Shown in pieces: positions 22,418 to 31,286 of a stretch of 64,000 bases of DNA (positions are counted from its first letter, which is position 1; the number at the start of each line of letters is the position of its first letter). Source of the stretch: Scytonema hofmannii PCC 7110 (GTDB lineage: Bacteria; Cyanobacteriota; Cyanobacteriia; Cyanobacteriales; Nostocaceae); NCBI RefSeq assembly GCF_000346485.2, contig NZ_KQ976354.1:11056341-11120340 (forward strand), given 5' to 3'. Both the position numbers and the translations under genes were made by a program. A model generated the notes under the pieces. It saw only the letters and a list, made by a program, of their open reading frames with translations. It did not search any database and had not been told where the DNA came from.

Positions 22418-23551
22418 TCAAGCGGCTAACCGCAAATCAAACACAACCAAGCGATCGCAATCCAAAACACAGCGAAACTTGCTACGCAAATAGCTAGCAA
22501 ATTTAGCATAGTAGTCAAACCACCAAAAAGCTGGCCATGCAAACACGATGAAACTTGCGCCTTCACGGTGCAGTCGCTCAAATTCCTGAATTGCTATAGT
22601 ATCGTCACTAGGAGGTCCCCAATACACACCCTCTTTTTCTAAAAAAGGAATCGCTTGGCAATTTTCAAGTAGCTGATGATGACCCAATTCGTCCATGTCA
22701 ACTAAAATATAATTCTGCCCTTGTGCAATCAAAGCTCCTAAGTCTTTTCCTAACTTGACCATACTCTGAAGATAGTTGTAACAAGAATCTTCCCTATATT
22801 CAAATGCACCATTAACTTTAATGCCTTGTTTCTGTAAATATTCCCTTAGAACTTTCTCTTCATAATAATAGTGGTTAAGTCGCCAGCTATAAGTCCGCTT
22901 ATTTGTACCATTACGACCGTGAATGCGGTATAGTGACTGATAGTCATTAATGCGTTTTATACTGCCAGAAAAAGGAGCTAAAAAGCCCAGGTATGATTCT
23001 GCATTTAATCGATAGTTCTCTTCAGGCATAGGTAAAATTTTCTCTAAATACCTGCGTAACCAAACGTTCCCACTGGTAGGTGGAAAAATATGACCTTCGA
23101 TACCATATTTAAGCTGCTCGTTATACAAATTTCCTTCTGGCAAAATATCTTCACAATCAATTTTTTCTAGTAAGTTGCTATCAACATCAATGACACGCAA
23201 AGGCCAATGAACCTTAACTGCGTGTGGGTCATTTTGCAATATTTGAACTGCTTTTTCAATACCACTCGGTAGCAAAACATCATCTGAATCTAAGAAGCAT
23301 ATAACCTCACCACCACTAGTAGCAAAACCCGTATTGAATGCAGAAGCTTGTCCACCGTTCTCTTTTAATATGGGGACAATTTTGTCTCCATAACTGGCAA
23401 TAATTTGTTGTGAGTTATCGGTTGAACCATCATCAACCACAATGATTTCTGTAGGCTGATAGCTTTGATTTAGAGCACTGTCAATTGCCTCAGGCAGAAA
23501 ACGTCCATAATTATAATTGGTAATGATGATACTGGCTAGAGTTTTTTGCAT
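22418..23551 (-). CDS. GT2 glycosyltransferase with unnamed C-terminal module (2 of 3)
   Basis: 377 residues. Catalytic domain: SIIITNYNYGRFLPEAI, IIVVDDGSTDNS, ICFLDSDDVLLPSG (the DxD metal site as DSDD). From about residue 278 comes the shared module: YILVDMDELGHHQLL, PFLEKEGVYWGPPSDD, AIQEFERLHREGASFIVFA, PAFWWFDYY, LVVFDLR. It lies 12 nt after the third GT2 gene, in the same operon; 146 nt separate it from the next gene downstream. The catalytic half is of the usual surface-polysaccharide type. Confidence 0.87.
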   Translation of the reverse strand: MQKTLASIIITNYNYGRFLPEAIDSALNQSYQPTEIIVVDDGSTDNSQQIIASYGDKIVPILKENGGQASAFNTGFATSGGEVICFLDSDDVLLPSGIEKAVQILQNDPHAVKVHWPLRVIDVDSNLLEKIDCEDILPEGNLYNEQLKYGIEGHIFPPTSGNVWLRRYLEKILPMPEENYRLNAESYLGFLAPFSGSIKRINDYQSLYRIHGRNGTNKRTYSWRLNHYYYEEKVLREYLQKQGIKVNGAFEYREDSCYNYLQSMVKLGKDLGALIAQGQNYILVDMDELGHHQLLENCQAIPFLEKEGVYWGPPSDDTIAIQEFERLHREGASFIVFAWPAFWWFDYYAKFASYLRSKFRCVLDCDRLVVFDLRLAA

Positions 23552-23563
23552 ATACTTTTTCTT

Positions 23564-24736
23564 TTACCGTAAGCCAAACACAATGACACAATCGTTTTTT
23601 AATAAGTAAGGAAACTTTTGACGCAAATAGTCATAAAATCCCGTAAAGTACTCCAGCCACCAAAAAGCAGTCCAAAGGAAGACAATTGCACAGACACCAG
23701 TTTGGTGCAATCGCTCAAATTCTTGAATTGCCATATTGTCATCTGTTGGAACTCCCCAATACTGTCCATTGCGTTCGGTAAAGGGGATAGTCTGAAAATC
23801 TGTGATGATTTTGTTGCCATACAGGCAATTCTCATCAACTAAGATGAAAGATTCCTGTGGTGAGAACAGAGCTTTCAGTTCCTCCCTCAAATCATACATA
23901 CGAGCAATGCGATTTCGCTCTTCAACGAAAAATAAATCTGCTGTCATTTGAGCTAGATTCCACTTTTTTTGAATCCGCTCTAACTCATTTGCGGCTTGTT
24001 GAAGATCCCATCTTCTTAAGAAATAATCTAGGTCATCAAGTTCTGGAGGAAAAGGATGCCAGAAATGAACAACAGACTTCGGTTCAAACACCACTGAGAT
24101 GTTAGCTTTATACAAAGCCATGCTAGAATCAATCCAGTCTAAATAGATGACATCATCAAAAGGATTCACTCGCTCGAACACACTTCGACGGTAAAGTTGA
24201 CAATGAACCTCTCCAGACAACTCTAGCGTTCGACGATGGGAACCTAAATCGAGTTGTAGATCCCCTGTAGGTGGCAAAATTTCCAACTCGATCCCATCTG
24301 TTGTTTCTACTGAACGGACTTGACCTAAGTTTGGGTCCCAGTGAATTTTAGTTGCACCCAAACGACCTTCGATAATACGAGGAATGGCTACATCAGCTGG
24401 ATGTTCTTCGCAAGCCTGGATGAGATAAGATAGCCAATCTTCTTCTACGAGAACATCATTTTCGATGAAACACAAGAAATCATCATGAGAATTAGATTCC
24501 TGGAGCACTAGATTTCTTGATTGGTTGGGCATCAAATAATAATCTTTAGAAATGACTTTGACATTGCTACGTCCCTTAATCACCTGTTCTATTTGCTTCC
24601 AGTAAACTTCAGGAGTGTTGCAGTCGATCGCAATTAAATTAAAAGGAATATGCGTGCAGTCAAAAATTCGCTGCAACGATTCTGCCGCTAATGAGAACTG
24701 TTCGCGAGGAAAAAATCCAATGGTGACTGTTGGCAT
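23564..24736 (-). CDS. GT2-like glycosyltransferase with unnamed C-terminal module (3 of 3)
   Basis: 390 residues. The N-terminal GT-A domain (TVTIGFFPREQFSLAAESL, FNLIAIDCNT, LCFIENDVLVEEDW) is more divergent than its two neighbours, with END in place of a canonical DxD. From about residue 293 the shared module appears: FILVDENCLYGNKI, PFTERNGQYWGVPTDD, AIQEFERLHQTGVCAIVF, AFWWLEYF, VIVFGLR. It is 28 nt after the CgeB-like gene. Substrate unknown. Confidence 0.82.
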   Translation of the reverse strand: MPTVTIGFFPREQFSLAAESLQRIFDCTHIPFNLIAIDCNTPEVYWKQIEQVIKGRSNVKVISKDYYLMPNQSRNLVLQESNSHDDFLCFIENDVLVEEDWLSYLIQACEEHPADVAIPRIIEGRLGATKIHWDPNLGQVRSVETTDGIELEILPPTGDLQLDLGSHRRTLELSGEVHCQLYRRSVFERVNPFDDVIYLDWIDSSMALYKANISVVFEPKSVVHFWHPFPPELDDLDYFLRRWDLQQAANELERIQKKWNLAQMTADLFFVEERNRIARMYDLREELKALFSPQESFILVDENCLYGNKIITDFQTIPFTERNGQYWGVPTDDNMAIQEFERLHQTGVCAIVFLWTAFWWLEYFTGFYDYLRQKFPYLLKNDCVIVFGLR

Positions 24737-24764
24737 ATTGATATTCCTAAATTGAATCTGATGA

Positions 24765-25904
24765 TTAATTCATGGCTGCTTCTAGCAGCGAGGACAGAAC
24801 TTTATCTGAGTTAAAATATTCTTCTGCTAACTGCCGTGCTGCATACTGATGTCTTTCATAGTCAGCGTTGATAGCTTCTGTACCTTTTAATGCCTCCTTT
24901 TGGTCGCAAAAGGTTAAAATCCCTTCTCCTACTGGCAGCCAATCGCTTAAGCCTGTATCTTGAACTAGAACGGGCTTGCCAGAGGCTAGATAACAGACGC
25001 TGCGATCGCTAAACCAACCGCCCTTTGTAGCAACATAACCCTGCTTTGCGACTCCAAACTCAGCACGGGATTCTTGAACGAATGTCTGGTAAGAGTCTGG
25101 TGTAAAGGACGCAATCCATCCGGGGAGGACTTCCCAACTGTACTGGGATAGCTCATTAGGAAAGCCGCCACTCAGCGCAATCCGAAACCGTTGTTTTGTC
25201 AGTTGCGGTATATCAATGAACTTGAGAAATTCTTTATCCTTGTTACCGTAGGTGACTCCCTCGTAGACCACCTCCCGATAACTGTGCCACTGCATAATAG
25301 AACTGAAGTGGGTGGAGCTATCGTTTTCAGTCACTGGCCAGTAAGACAATGCTACTGGAGGTAATGTCAAGAGCCAATGCTTGCCGATTGTGGGGATAAG
25401 ACAATCTGTAGCACCAATGCGCTGCCCAATGGTGAAGAGGCGATCGCAACGTTCGATGGTGTTGATTAATTCCCCATGACCGCAAGCAATGTTAATCTGA
25501 GTAAAACCGGGATCTGCATCAATATAAATGCGGCGCTTTGGTAACTCATATTCCTCTCTCCAGAGAGAAATTGGTGAGCCACGGACAATCATCAAATCAG
25601 CCTGAGAACAGACATCCCGAAATGCGTCAACCTCCATCCCAACTGAGCGATCGCCAGCCCGGTAAATCCATTGGTTTTCAAAACCAAGCGGTTCCAGACA
25701 GTTTCTGACATAATTGGTGGGATAGTCCAATTCCGTTGTGAGTTGCTCGCTCTCCCAGTCGTAAACCCACGACTCCGGTCCACATTCTTCCAAATAAAAA
25801 ACATTATGCCCAAGCGATCGCAAACCCAAAAGGTATTGTAGGTCAGACCAGGCATTGCCTCCTATAGGAAAACGACCGATAGCACTCGCGAAAATGACGT
25901 TCAT
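24765..25904 (-). CDS. CgeB/YkvP-like glycosyltransferase (paralogue 1)
   Basis: 379 residues, GT-B-like. Starts MNVIFASAIGRFPIGGNAWSD. Recognisable blocks are RRIYIDADPGFTQINIA in the middle and FGVAKQGYVATKGGWFSDRS followed by VCYLASGKPVLVQDTGLSDWLP near residue 310, the nucleotide-sugar-binding part of this fold. ATGA overlap with the preceding gene suggests coupled translation. It is the third of three related genes in a row (24765-28290), all with the same blocks. Specific sugar unknown. Confidence 0.75.
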   Translation of the reverse strand: MNVIFASAIGRFPIGGNAWSDLQYLLGLRSLGHNVFYLEECGPESWVYDWESEQLTTELDYPTNYVRNCLEPLGFENQWIYRAGDRSVGMEVDAFRDVCSQADLMIVRGSPISLWREEYELPKRRIYIDADPGFTQINIACGHGELINTIERCDRLFTIGQRIGATDCLIPTIGKHWLLTLPPVALSYWPVTENDSSTHFSSIMQWHSYREVVYEGVTYGNKDKEFLKFIDIPQLTKQRFRIALSGGFPNELSQYSWEVLPGWIASFTPDSYQTFVQESRAEFGVAKQGYVATKGGWFSDRSVCYLASGKPVLVQDTGLSDWLPVGEGILTFCDQKEALKGTEAINADYERHQYAARQLAEEYFNSDKVLSSLLEAAMN

Positions 25905-27103
25905 CTTACCTCAACCCTCCTTAACTCGTTTCGAGCATGGTTTGCTGTCTCTAATAGTCGAGGTAGCACCACTTTGTAACTAAAGGTTTGTTCGGCTATT
26001 TCCCTTGCTGCCAAGCAATGCGCCGGATAATCCGCATTGACGCGATCTATGCAATCTACTGCTTCTTTTAAGGAGGAAAAAGCCAGCACGCCGCGACCCG
26101 TCTGTAACCAGTCACTAAATCCGGTATCTTGTAAGATGACCGGGCGACCCGCAGCGAGATAGCAAACGCTGCGATCGCTAAACCAACCGCTGCCAGTTTT
26201 GACATAAGCTTGTTTGGCAACGCTAAATTCTCCGCGAGAGCCAGTAATGTAGGTGATATAAGTTGATAGGTGAGCGCTAATTTCCCTGGCATCTCGAACT
26301 AACCAGCCTGCTGTTTGTAAAGACTTCGCAATCTCTGCTATTTCTTTATCCTTGCCCGAAAGAGCGAGTTCGAGTGGCTGCGTACAGTAGCTTGGAAGTT
26401 CCAGCAGGCGCATGAATTCCTCATCTTTCTGTCCGTAACTTTCGCCTTCGTATATAATTTTACCATAGGCACTCCAGTTGGCAATGGTAGTAAATGGTGC
26501 GATTGCCTGCTCTTCGCTACCCTGTCCTGGAATAAGTACCGGGCTTCTCCAGATTTCCGGCACAACAGGCGGTACAGTAGGGAGCCATGTTATACCATCA
26601 CTCGGAATACCGCAATTGCTTTGTCCAATATTAGCACCATAACTAAAGTAGGCGTGATAGTCATTGCGACCCTCTGCGGCGAATGTCCCAGTTTGAGTAA
26701 AGAATGGGTCCATATCGATCAATAATCGGCGCTTACACAGAAGAAATTCAGGTAACCAGCAAACTCCACCGATATTCATTAGCAAATCCGCTGTCTTGAG
26801 CATTCGCTCTACCTCTTGCCAATCCGCACCATAGACGGTTCCCGTGTCCCGATTCACATAGCACACAGTGGCATTCGCGACATATGTGTTTATAAATGTT
26901 TGCACTGCGTGAAGACCAACGAGTGGATCGTCACTGTAATCGCGGTTTATCGGGTTATAGCAGGACTGCGACCAACCGCTTTCTTCCAGGTATAGGACTT
27001 CATGTCCTAGGAGATGTAGCCCTAACACATAGTGGAAGTAGGCGAAAAGATTACCAGCCAAGGGATGTCGGATCATATATCCGCAAACAACAATGCGTGC
27101 CAT
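25901..27103 (-). CDS. CgeB/YkvP-like glycosyltransferase (paralogue 2)
   Basis: 400 residues from ATG 27103 (MARIVVCGYMIRHPLAGNLF). The frame is open 29 codons further upstream, but that would overlap the preceding gene by 85 nt, whereas 27103 begins 2 nt after its stop. Blocks: RRLLIDMDPFFTQTGTFA, FSVAKQAYVKTGSGWFSDRS, VCYLAAGRPVILQDTGFSDWL. Middle copy of three tandem paralogues; overlaps the next gene by 4 nt. Confidence 0.75.
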   Translation of the reverse strand: MARIVVCGYMIRHPLAGNLFAYFHYVLGLHLLGHEVLYLEESGWSQSCYNPINRDYSDDPLVGLHAVQTFINTYVANATVCYVNRDTGTVYGADWQEVERMLKTADLLMNIGGVCWLPEFLLCKRRLLIDMDPFFTQTGTFAAEGRNDYHAYFSYGANIGQSNCGIPSDGITWLPTVPPVVPEIWRSPVLIPGQGSEEQAIAPFTTIANWSAYGKIIYEGESYGQKDEEFMRLLELPSYCTQPLELALSGKDKEIAEIAKSLQTAGWLVRDAREISAHLSTYITYITGSRGEFSVAKQAYVKTGSGWFSDRSVCYLAAGRPVILQDTGFSDWLQTGRGVLAFSSLKEAVDCIDRVNADYPAHCLAAREIAEQTFSYKVVLPRLLETANHARNELRRVEVR

Positions 27104-27105
27104 AC

Positions 27106-28290
27106 TTAAAACCCCGCTCGCTCCATAAGACTGCCAATCACCTTCTCTGCAGCAAAGTACTCCGAGGCAATTTCGCGAGCTGCTTGGCAATTGCCTTTGT
27201 AGTCGCTTTCAATGGCGTCGAGTGCTGTGAGAATATCCTCCATAGTGTTAAAGGCAAAAAGTCCTTTACCTGTTGGCAGATATTTGCTAAATCCTGTTTC
27301 CTGAGTAATTACAGGACGACCAGCAGCTAGATAGCAAGCAGAGCGATCGCTAAACCAACCACTTAAGAGGCGCGTATATTGCTCCTTTGCTACCGTGAAC
27401 TCCCCGCGCGATCGCTGGATATAAGTGCAATAATTATTCATATCTTGAGAAAGTTCCACCGCATCCACCTGGCTCCAACCATGCTGCTGAAGCAGGCATC
27501 GCACGTTCTCTCTTTCATCCTCACTCACATTCGTAGCCATCTCAAATTGCAACGGACGCGCTTTGGGAAGATCGAGAAATTTTTCTAATTCACGCGCCTT
27601 GCGCCAGTAGTAAGTTTTGCCCTGATAAGTAATGTCCTTTCCCTTGTTATTCCAAGTGGCGATGGTGTTGTAAGCAATTCCTGGTGGGGGATTTGACGTT
27701 TCCCACAAATCCAACATAATGGGTTGACGGGTAGGTAACCACTGAAAGTGCCCGACAGGAACACCACAGTCTGGTGCTCCCAGATTTTCCCCAAAACTGA
27801 AATGGGTATCGTGGGCGGACAGATGAGCAATGAGTTTTTTGTCGTCCTGAGCGACCCGAATCTGAGAGGCCACCGGATCGGATTCCACATAGATGCGGCG
27901 GTGGCAAGCCAAATGCTCGTCGCGGATTTCCTGGTCACCCGTTACGTTCAAGAAGGCGTCTGCTTCCTTATATAATTGCAAAATTTGAGATTCAGTCATG
28001 CCATAACATTCACCCCCCAGATAGTCGCGAAATGCCCAGCGATCCTTAAAGCCATACGCCTCTAAAATGGGGACAATGTGCTGGATATTCTCAGTAGCAT
28101 CTGGAGAAAGGTCGTTGATGCGGGGATTGTAAATCCAACGCCAGGAATCTTCTATATAATAAGCGTCATACCCCAGGCGACGAAGCCCCAGCAAGTAGTG
28201 GAGGAACTGGTAAGTCACTCCTGCCAAGGGATACCAAAATAGAATACCAAAAACTATAATTTTCCCCTTACTGGGGCGTTCATGCTTCAC
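27106..28290 (-). CDS. CgeB/YkvP-like glycosyltransferase (paralogue 3)
   Basis: 394 residues from GTG 28290, chosen because AGGAGG sits exactly 8 nt upstream; an ATG 6 codons earlier (28308) has no such site. Blocks: GKIIVFGILFWYPLAGVTYQF, RRIYVESDPVASQIRVA, FTVAKEQYTRLLSGWFSDRS, CYLAAGRPVITQETGFSKYLP. It overlaps the end of the acyltransferase gene by 11 nt. First of the three paralogues, which differ enough that recent duplication is unlikely. Confidence 0.75.
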   Translation of the reverse strand: MKHERPSKGKIIVFGILFWYPLAGVTYQFLHYLLGLRRLGYDAYYIEDSWRWIYNPRINDLSPDATENIQHIVPILEAYGFKDRWAFRDYLGGECYGMTESQILQLYKEADAFLNVTGDQEIRDEHLACHRRIYVESDPVASQIRVAQDDKKLIAHLSAHDTHFSFGENLGAPDCGVPVGHFQWLPTRQPIMLDLWETSNPPPGIAYNTIATWNNKGKDITYQGKTYYWRKARELEKFLDLPKARPLQFEMATNVSEDERENVRCLLQQHGWSQVDAVELSQDMNNYCTYIQRSRGEFTVAKEQYTRLLSGWFSDRSACYLAAGRPVITQETGFSKYLPTGKGLFAFNTMEDILTALDAIESDYKGNCQAAREIASEYFAAEKVIGSLMERAGF

Positions 28291-28879
28291 GGTCAACACC
28301 TCCTGCATCTAACTGACGAATGATACGGGCAGGATTGCCAGCCACAATGGTATATGGAGGGACATCCTGAGTGACAACAGACCGTGCTCCGACGATCGCC
28401 CCCTCTCCGATAGTGACGCCCGGTAGTACGCAGGCATCAAAACCGATCCAAACGTTACACCCGATGAAGATCGGTTGCGCTGGTACCGTTGCATCAATGT
28501 GTCGGGGCGAACGAAATGGCAGAAGTTCTAGTTCGCGCTGCCGCTCTGTTGGGTCAAACGGTAGCCGATAGGTGTCCATGAGAACAACATTCCAAGAGAT
28601 GAGGGCATAATCGCCGATCTCGATCTGAGAATCACAAATAATCCTGGCACCGTGGACAAGCGCATAGTTGCCCAAGCTGACTCGCCCACGCGGACCAACA
28701 TCAAACATCGTTCCCAGATAGGTGGAAGCGCCGCGACCGTATTTGACCCCCATTGGTGCTTCGCTGCGGTATAAGTGAAAACTAAAGGTAGTCTCAACGT
28801 AGGCAGTTTCATCAAGAATGACGTTTTCCGGAATTGTTCCTGGATACCAATCCCAGGAGAGAGTGCGCGTAGAAACCAT
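28280..28879 (-). CDS. Left-handed beta-helix (hexapeptide) acyltransferase A
   Basis: 199 residues from ATG 28879 (MVSTRTLSWDWYPGTIPENV), 7 nt after the stop of the preceding gene; the frame stays open to 28945 but would overlap that gene by 59 nt. Hexapeptide turns: GRVSLGNYALVHGARIICDS, IEIGDYALISWNVVLMDTY, and the C-terminal VWIGFDACVLPGVTIGEGAIVGARSVVTQDVPPYTIVAGNPA, typical of CoA-dependent sugar O- or N-acetyltransferases. Probably decorates the glycan made by this locus. Confidence 0.82.
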   Translation of the reverse strand: MVSTRTLSWDWYPGTIPENVILDETAYVETTFSFHLYRSEAPMGVKYGRGASTYLGTMFDVGPRGRVSLGNYALVHGARIICDSQIEIGDYALISWNVVLMDTYRLPFDPTERQRELELLPFRSPRHIDATVPAQPIFIGCNVWIGFDACVLPGVTIGEGAIVGARSVVTQDVPPYTIVAGNPARIIRQLDAGGVDREA

Positions 28880-28886
28880 ATCGCCG

Positions 28887-29459
28887 TTAGACCTCCCCAA
28901 TAATCTGCGCCGGGTTACCCATAACTCGGCTGCGTGGCGGTACATCTCGGCTCACCATTGCACCCGCCTCCACGAGAGCACCCGCTCCAATATGGACTCC
29001 CTTTAAGATTGTGGCGTTCGGTCCGATCCAGACGCCATCCTCAATAACCACGGGTCGCTTGACGATTTCCGGTCGCGGTAAGGTTTTTCCCAGAGGTGAG
29101 CACGCTATTGCGTCAGCAATGCGCTCAGCAGGTGCGATGGGATGAAAGTCTGTATCAGTCAGTGTTGCGTTCCATCCAATCACAACGTAGCTGCCAATGC
29201 GAAGTTCTAACTCGCACAGGAGAACAGCATTTGTGAAGTAGCAGTAGTCGCCAATCTCGACCTGTCCCTTCTCACCAATATCGAAGTGGACGCCGTCCAT
29301 GGTGCAGTTATCGCCGATTATGAGTCCCCGTTCTCTGTGGCTATGGAATCGCTTGAACGCGAGATTGCCCATCACAATTGTATTTGAACCAATTTGGACA
29401 TTCGCTGGGAAATCAGAAATGTTCTTGTAATCCGAGCGATGATTGGTTAAGTCATTCAC
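28887..29459 (-). CDS. Left-handed beta-helix (hexapeptide) acyltransferase B
   Basis: 190 residues. Hexapeptide-repeat fold with CTMDGVHFDIGEKGQVEIGD, LRIGSYVVIGWNATLTDTD and the acceptor end VWIGPNATILKGVHIGAGAL..VSRDVPPRSRVMGNPA. It is paralogous to the next gene: both have the insertion after ..WN.(V/T)L.DT. A good ribosome-binding site (GGAGAGCAAAGGTG) precedes the ATG. Lies 15 nt after the ABC exporter gene in the same operon. Confidence 0.82.
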   Translation of the reverse strand: MNDLTNHRSDYKNISDFPANVQIGSNTIVMGNLAFKRFHSHRERGLIIGDNCTMDGVHFDIGEKGQVEIGDYCYFTNAVLLCELELRIGSYVVIGWNATLTDTDFHPIAPAERIADAIACSPLGKTLPRPEIVKRPVVIEDGVWIGPNATILKGVHIGAGALVEAGAMVSRDVPPRSRVMGNPAQIIGEV

Positions 29460-29474
29460 CTTTGCTCTCCTCGT

Positions 29475-31286
29475 TTATGCTGATTCAGAATGAATTGTCA
29501 CTCTGCTGGACTGGATTTGGTGCAGGCGATAGTACAGCCCACGAGCGTTGAGCAATGCTTGATGAGTTCCGCTTTCCACAACTCGTCCTTGTTCCAACAC
29601 CACGATCCGGTCTGCTCTTTGCACTGTCGAGAGGCGATGGGCAATAATAAATGTAGTTCGTCCTGCCATCAGTCGTTCTAATGCCTCTAGCAGCAGAAAC
29701 TCGGTTTGAGCATCTAGGGCAGAGGTGGGTTCATCCAGAATCAGTACTGGAGCATCCTTGAGCAGAGCACGAGCGATCGCTAACCGTTGCTTCTCTCCCC
29801 CTGAAAGGGTAGCACCGCGCTCGCCAATGACCGTGTCATAACCTTGGGGTAATCGTTGAATAAAGTTGTCCGCATTCGCAGCTTGGGCGGCGGCGACAAT
29901 TGCTTCGCGGCTAGCACTGGATCTGCCATAAGCAATGTTCTCAGCGATGGTTAGCGGCAGCAAAAATGGCTCCTGTAGAACTAGCGAAATCTGAGAGCGC
30001 AGACTTTTCAGTTGTACGCTGCGGATATCTACCCCATCAAAGAGGACTCGTCCGGACCAGGGATCGAAAAAACGAGGAATGAGGGAAACCAAGGTACTCT
30101 TACCAACTCCTGTCTCTCCTATCAACGCTATGGTTTCTCCAGGCTGTGCCTCAAAGGAAACGTCCTGGAGTACGGGTCTCCCTTGCTCGTAGCCGAAGGT
30201 GACTCCCTCTAGGCATACGTATCCCCTCGCTCTACCTGGTTGTGAGCGCAGAGGGCTGGCACCAGTAACCTCCTGCACCTCATCCTTGGTGTCCAACACC
30301 TGTAGCACTCTCATAGCACTAGCTGCAGCTGCAGCAAAACCGGATGACATATAAGCCAGAGTCTCCATGGGCATATACAGGGAAGTGAGATAAGAAAGGA
30401 AGATCAGTAAAGAACCAATTGAGAGCGATCCATCCAGAACCTGGAAGCCTCCTACTAGCATGATGATTGCTGTTCCCACTGCAGTTACCCCACTCACCCC
30501 TACTTTGAATTGCATCTGGGCAAGAATAGCATGTAAATAAGCTTGAAGTGCTTGGCGAGATAGGTAGCAAAAGCGCTCATCTTCATGTGCTTCGCGACCA
30601 AATGCTTGAATAATCGGTAGTGCTGTTAAGGTCTGCTCGCTAAGCGCCATAATCTCGCCTTCAAATTGTTGATGCTGATAGGTACGCTCAATCATGGGCT
30701 GGTTAAAAACCCAAATGAGTAACACAATCGGGGGAGCAACAAGCAACGAGATCAGTGAAAGTAGGCGATTGATTTGCCACATCACGGCGAACATGGCTAC
30801 CAGGCTCACTAGGGAAGTGACTACAGGCAGAAAAACTCCCATCGCCAGATTCCGAATGCAGATGCTGTCAGTCATAACTCGCCGGACGAGGTCTCCAGCC
30901 CGGTTTTGGTTATGAAACCTCAGGGAAAGATGCTGCAGGCGATCGAACAGTGCCGCTCCCAAGTCATAACTCATTTGACTTCCTACGCCTGCTCCCACAT
31001 AGTCCTGGAGCAGACGAACTCCCTCACTAGTCAAAAATAGCACAATTGTAGAACCGGCTAACCAACCGAGCAACTGAATGTCTGATTCAGCACCACTGAA
31101 GGTTTTGAACCAAACAATGGTATGTGGGAGGGATTGGTTACCCAGGACGGAATCAACGATCAGCTTCAAAGGCCAGGGCTTGAGCACATTCAGCCCTACA
31201 TTCATGAGCATGAGCAGCAGCACAAACACAAGTCCGCGCCAACGAAGCAGGGCGTAGCGTACCAGTCGCAGCCACCACTGTTTCAT
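29475..31286 (-). CDS. ABC exporter half-transporter (membrane + ATPase), copy 2
   Basis: 603 residues. Six membrane helices fill residues 1-310 and the nucleotide-binding domain the rest: Walker A GETGVGKST, Q-loop VLQEPFLLP, signature LSGGEKQRLAIARALL, Walker B PVLILDEPTSALD, H-loop IIAHRLSTV. Its start overlaps the stop of the first transporter gene by 4 nt (ATGA), so the two half-transporters probably form a heterodimer. Type IV ABC exporter (MsbA-like); in this context it probably flips a lipid-linked glycan or glycolipid. No peptidase domain. Confidence 0.92.
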   Translation of the reverse strand: MKQWWLRLVRYALLRWRGLVFVLLLMLMNVGLNVLKPWPLKLIVDSVLGNQSLPHTIVWFKTFSGAESDIQLLGWLAGSTIVLFLTSEGVRLLQDYVGAGVGSQMSYDLGAALFDRLQHLSLRFHNQNRAGDLVRRVMTDSICIRNLAMGVFLPVVTSLVSLVAMFAVMWQINRLLSLISLLVAPPIVLLIWVFNQPMIERTYQHQQFEGEIMALSEQTLTALPIIQAFGREAHEDERFCYLSRQALQAYLHAILAQMQFKVGVSGVTAVGTAIIMLVGGFQVLDGSLSIGSLLIFLSYLTSLYMPMETLAYMSSGFAAAAASAMRVLQVLDTKDEVQEVTGASPLRSQPGRARGYVCLEGVTFGYEQGRPVLQDVSFEAQPGETIALIGETGVGKSTLVSLIPRFFDPWSGRVLFDGVDIRSVQLKSLRSQISLVLQEPFLLPLTIAENIAYGRSSASREAIVAAAQAANADNFIQRLPQGYDTVIGERGATLSGGEKQRLAIARALLKDAPVLILDEPTSALDAQTEFLLLEALERLMAGRTTFIIAHRLSTVQRADRIVVLEQGRVVESGTHQALLNARGLYYRLHQIQSSRVTIHSESA

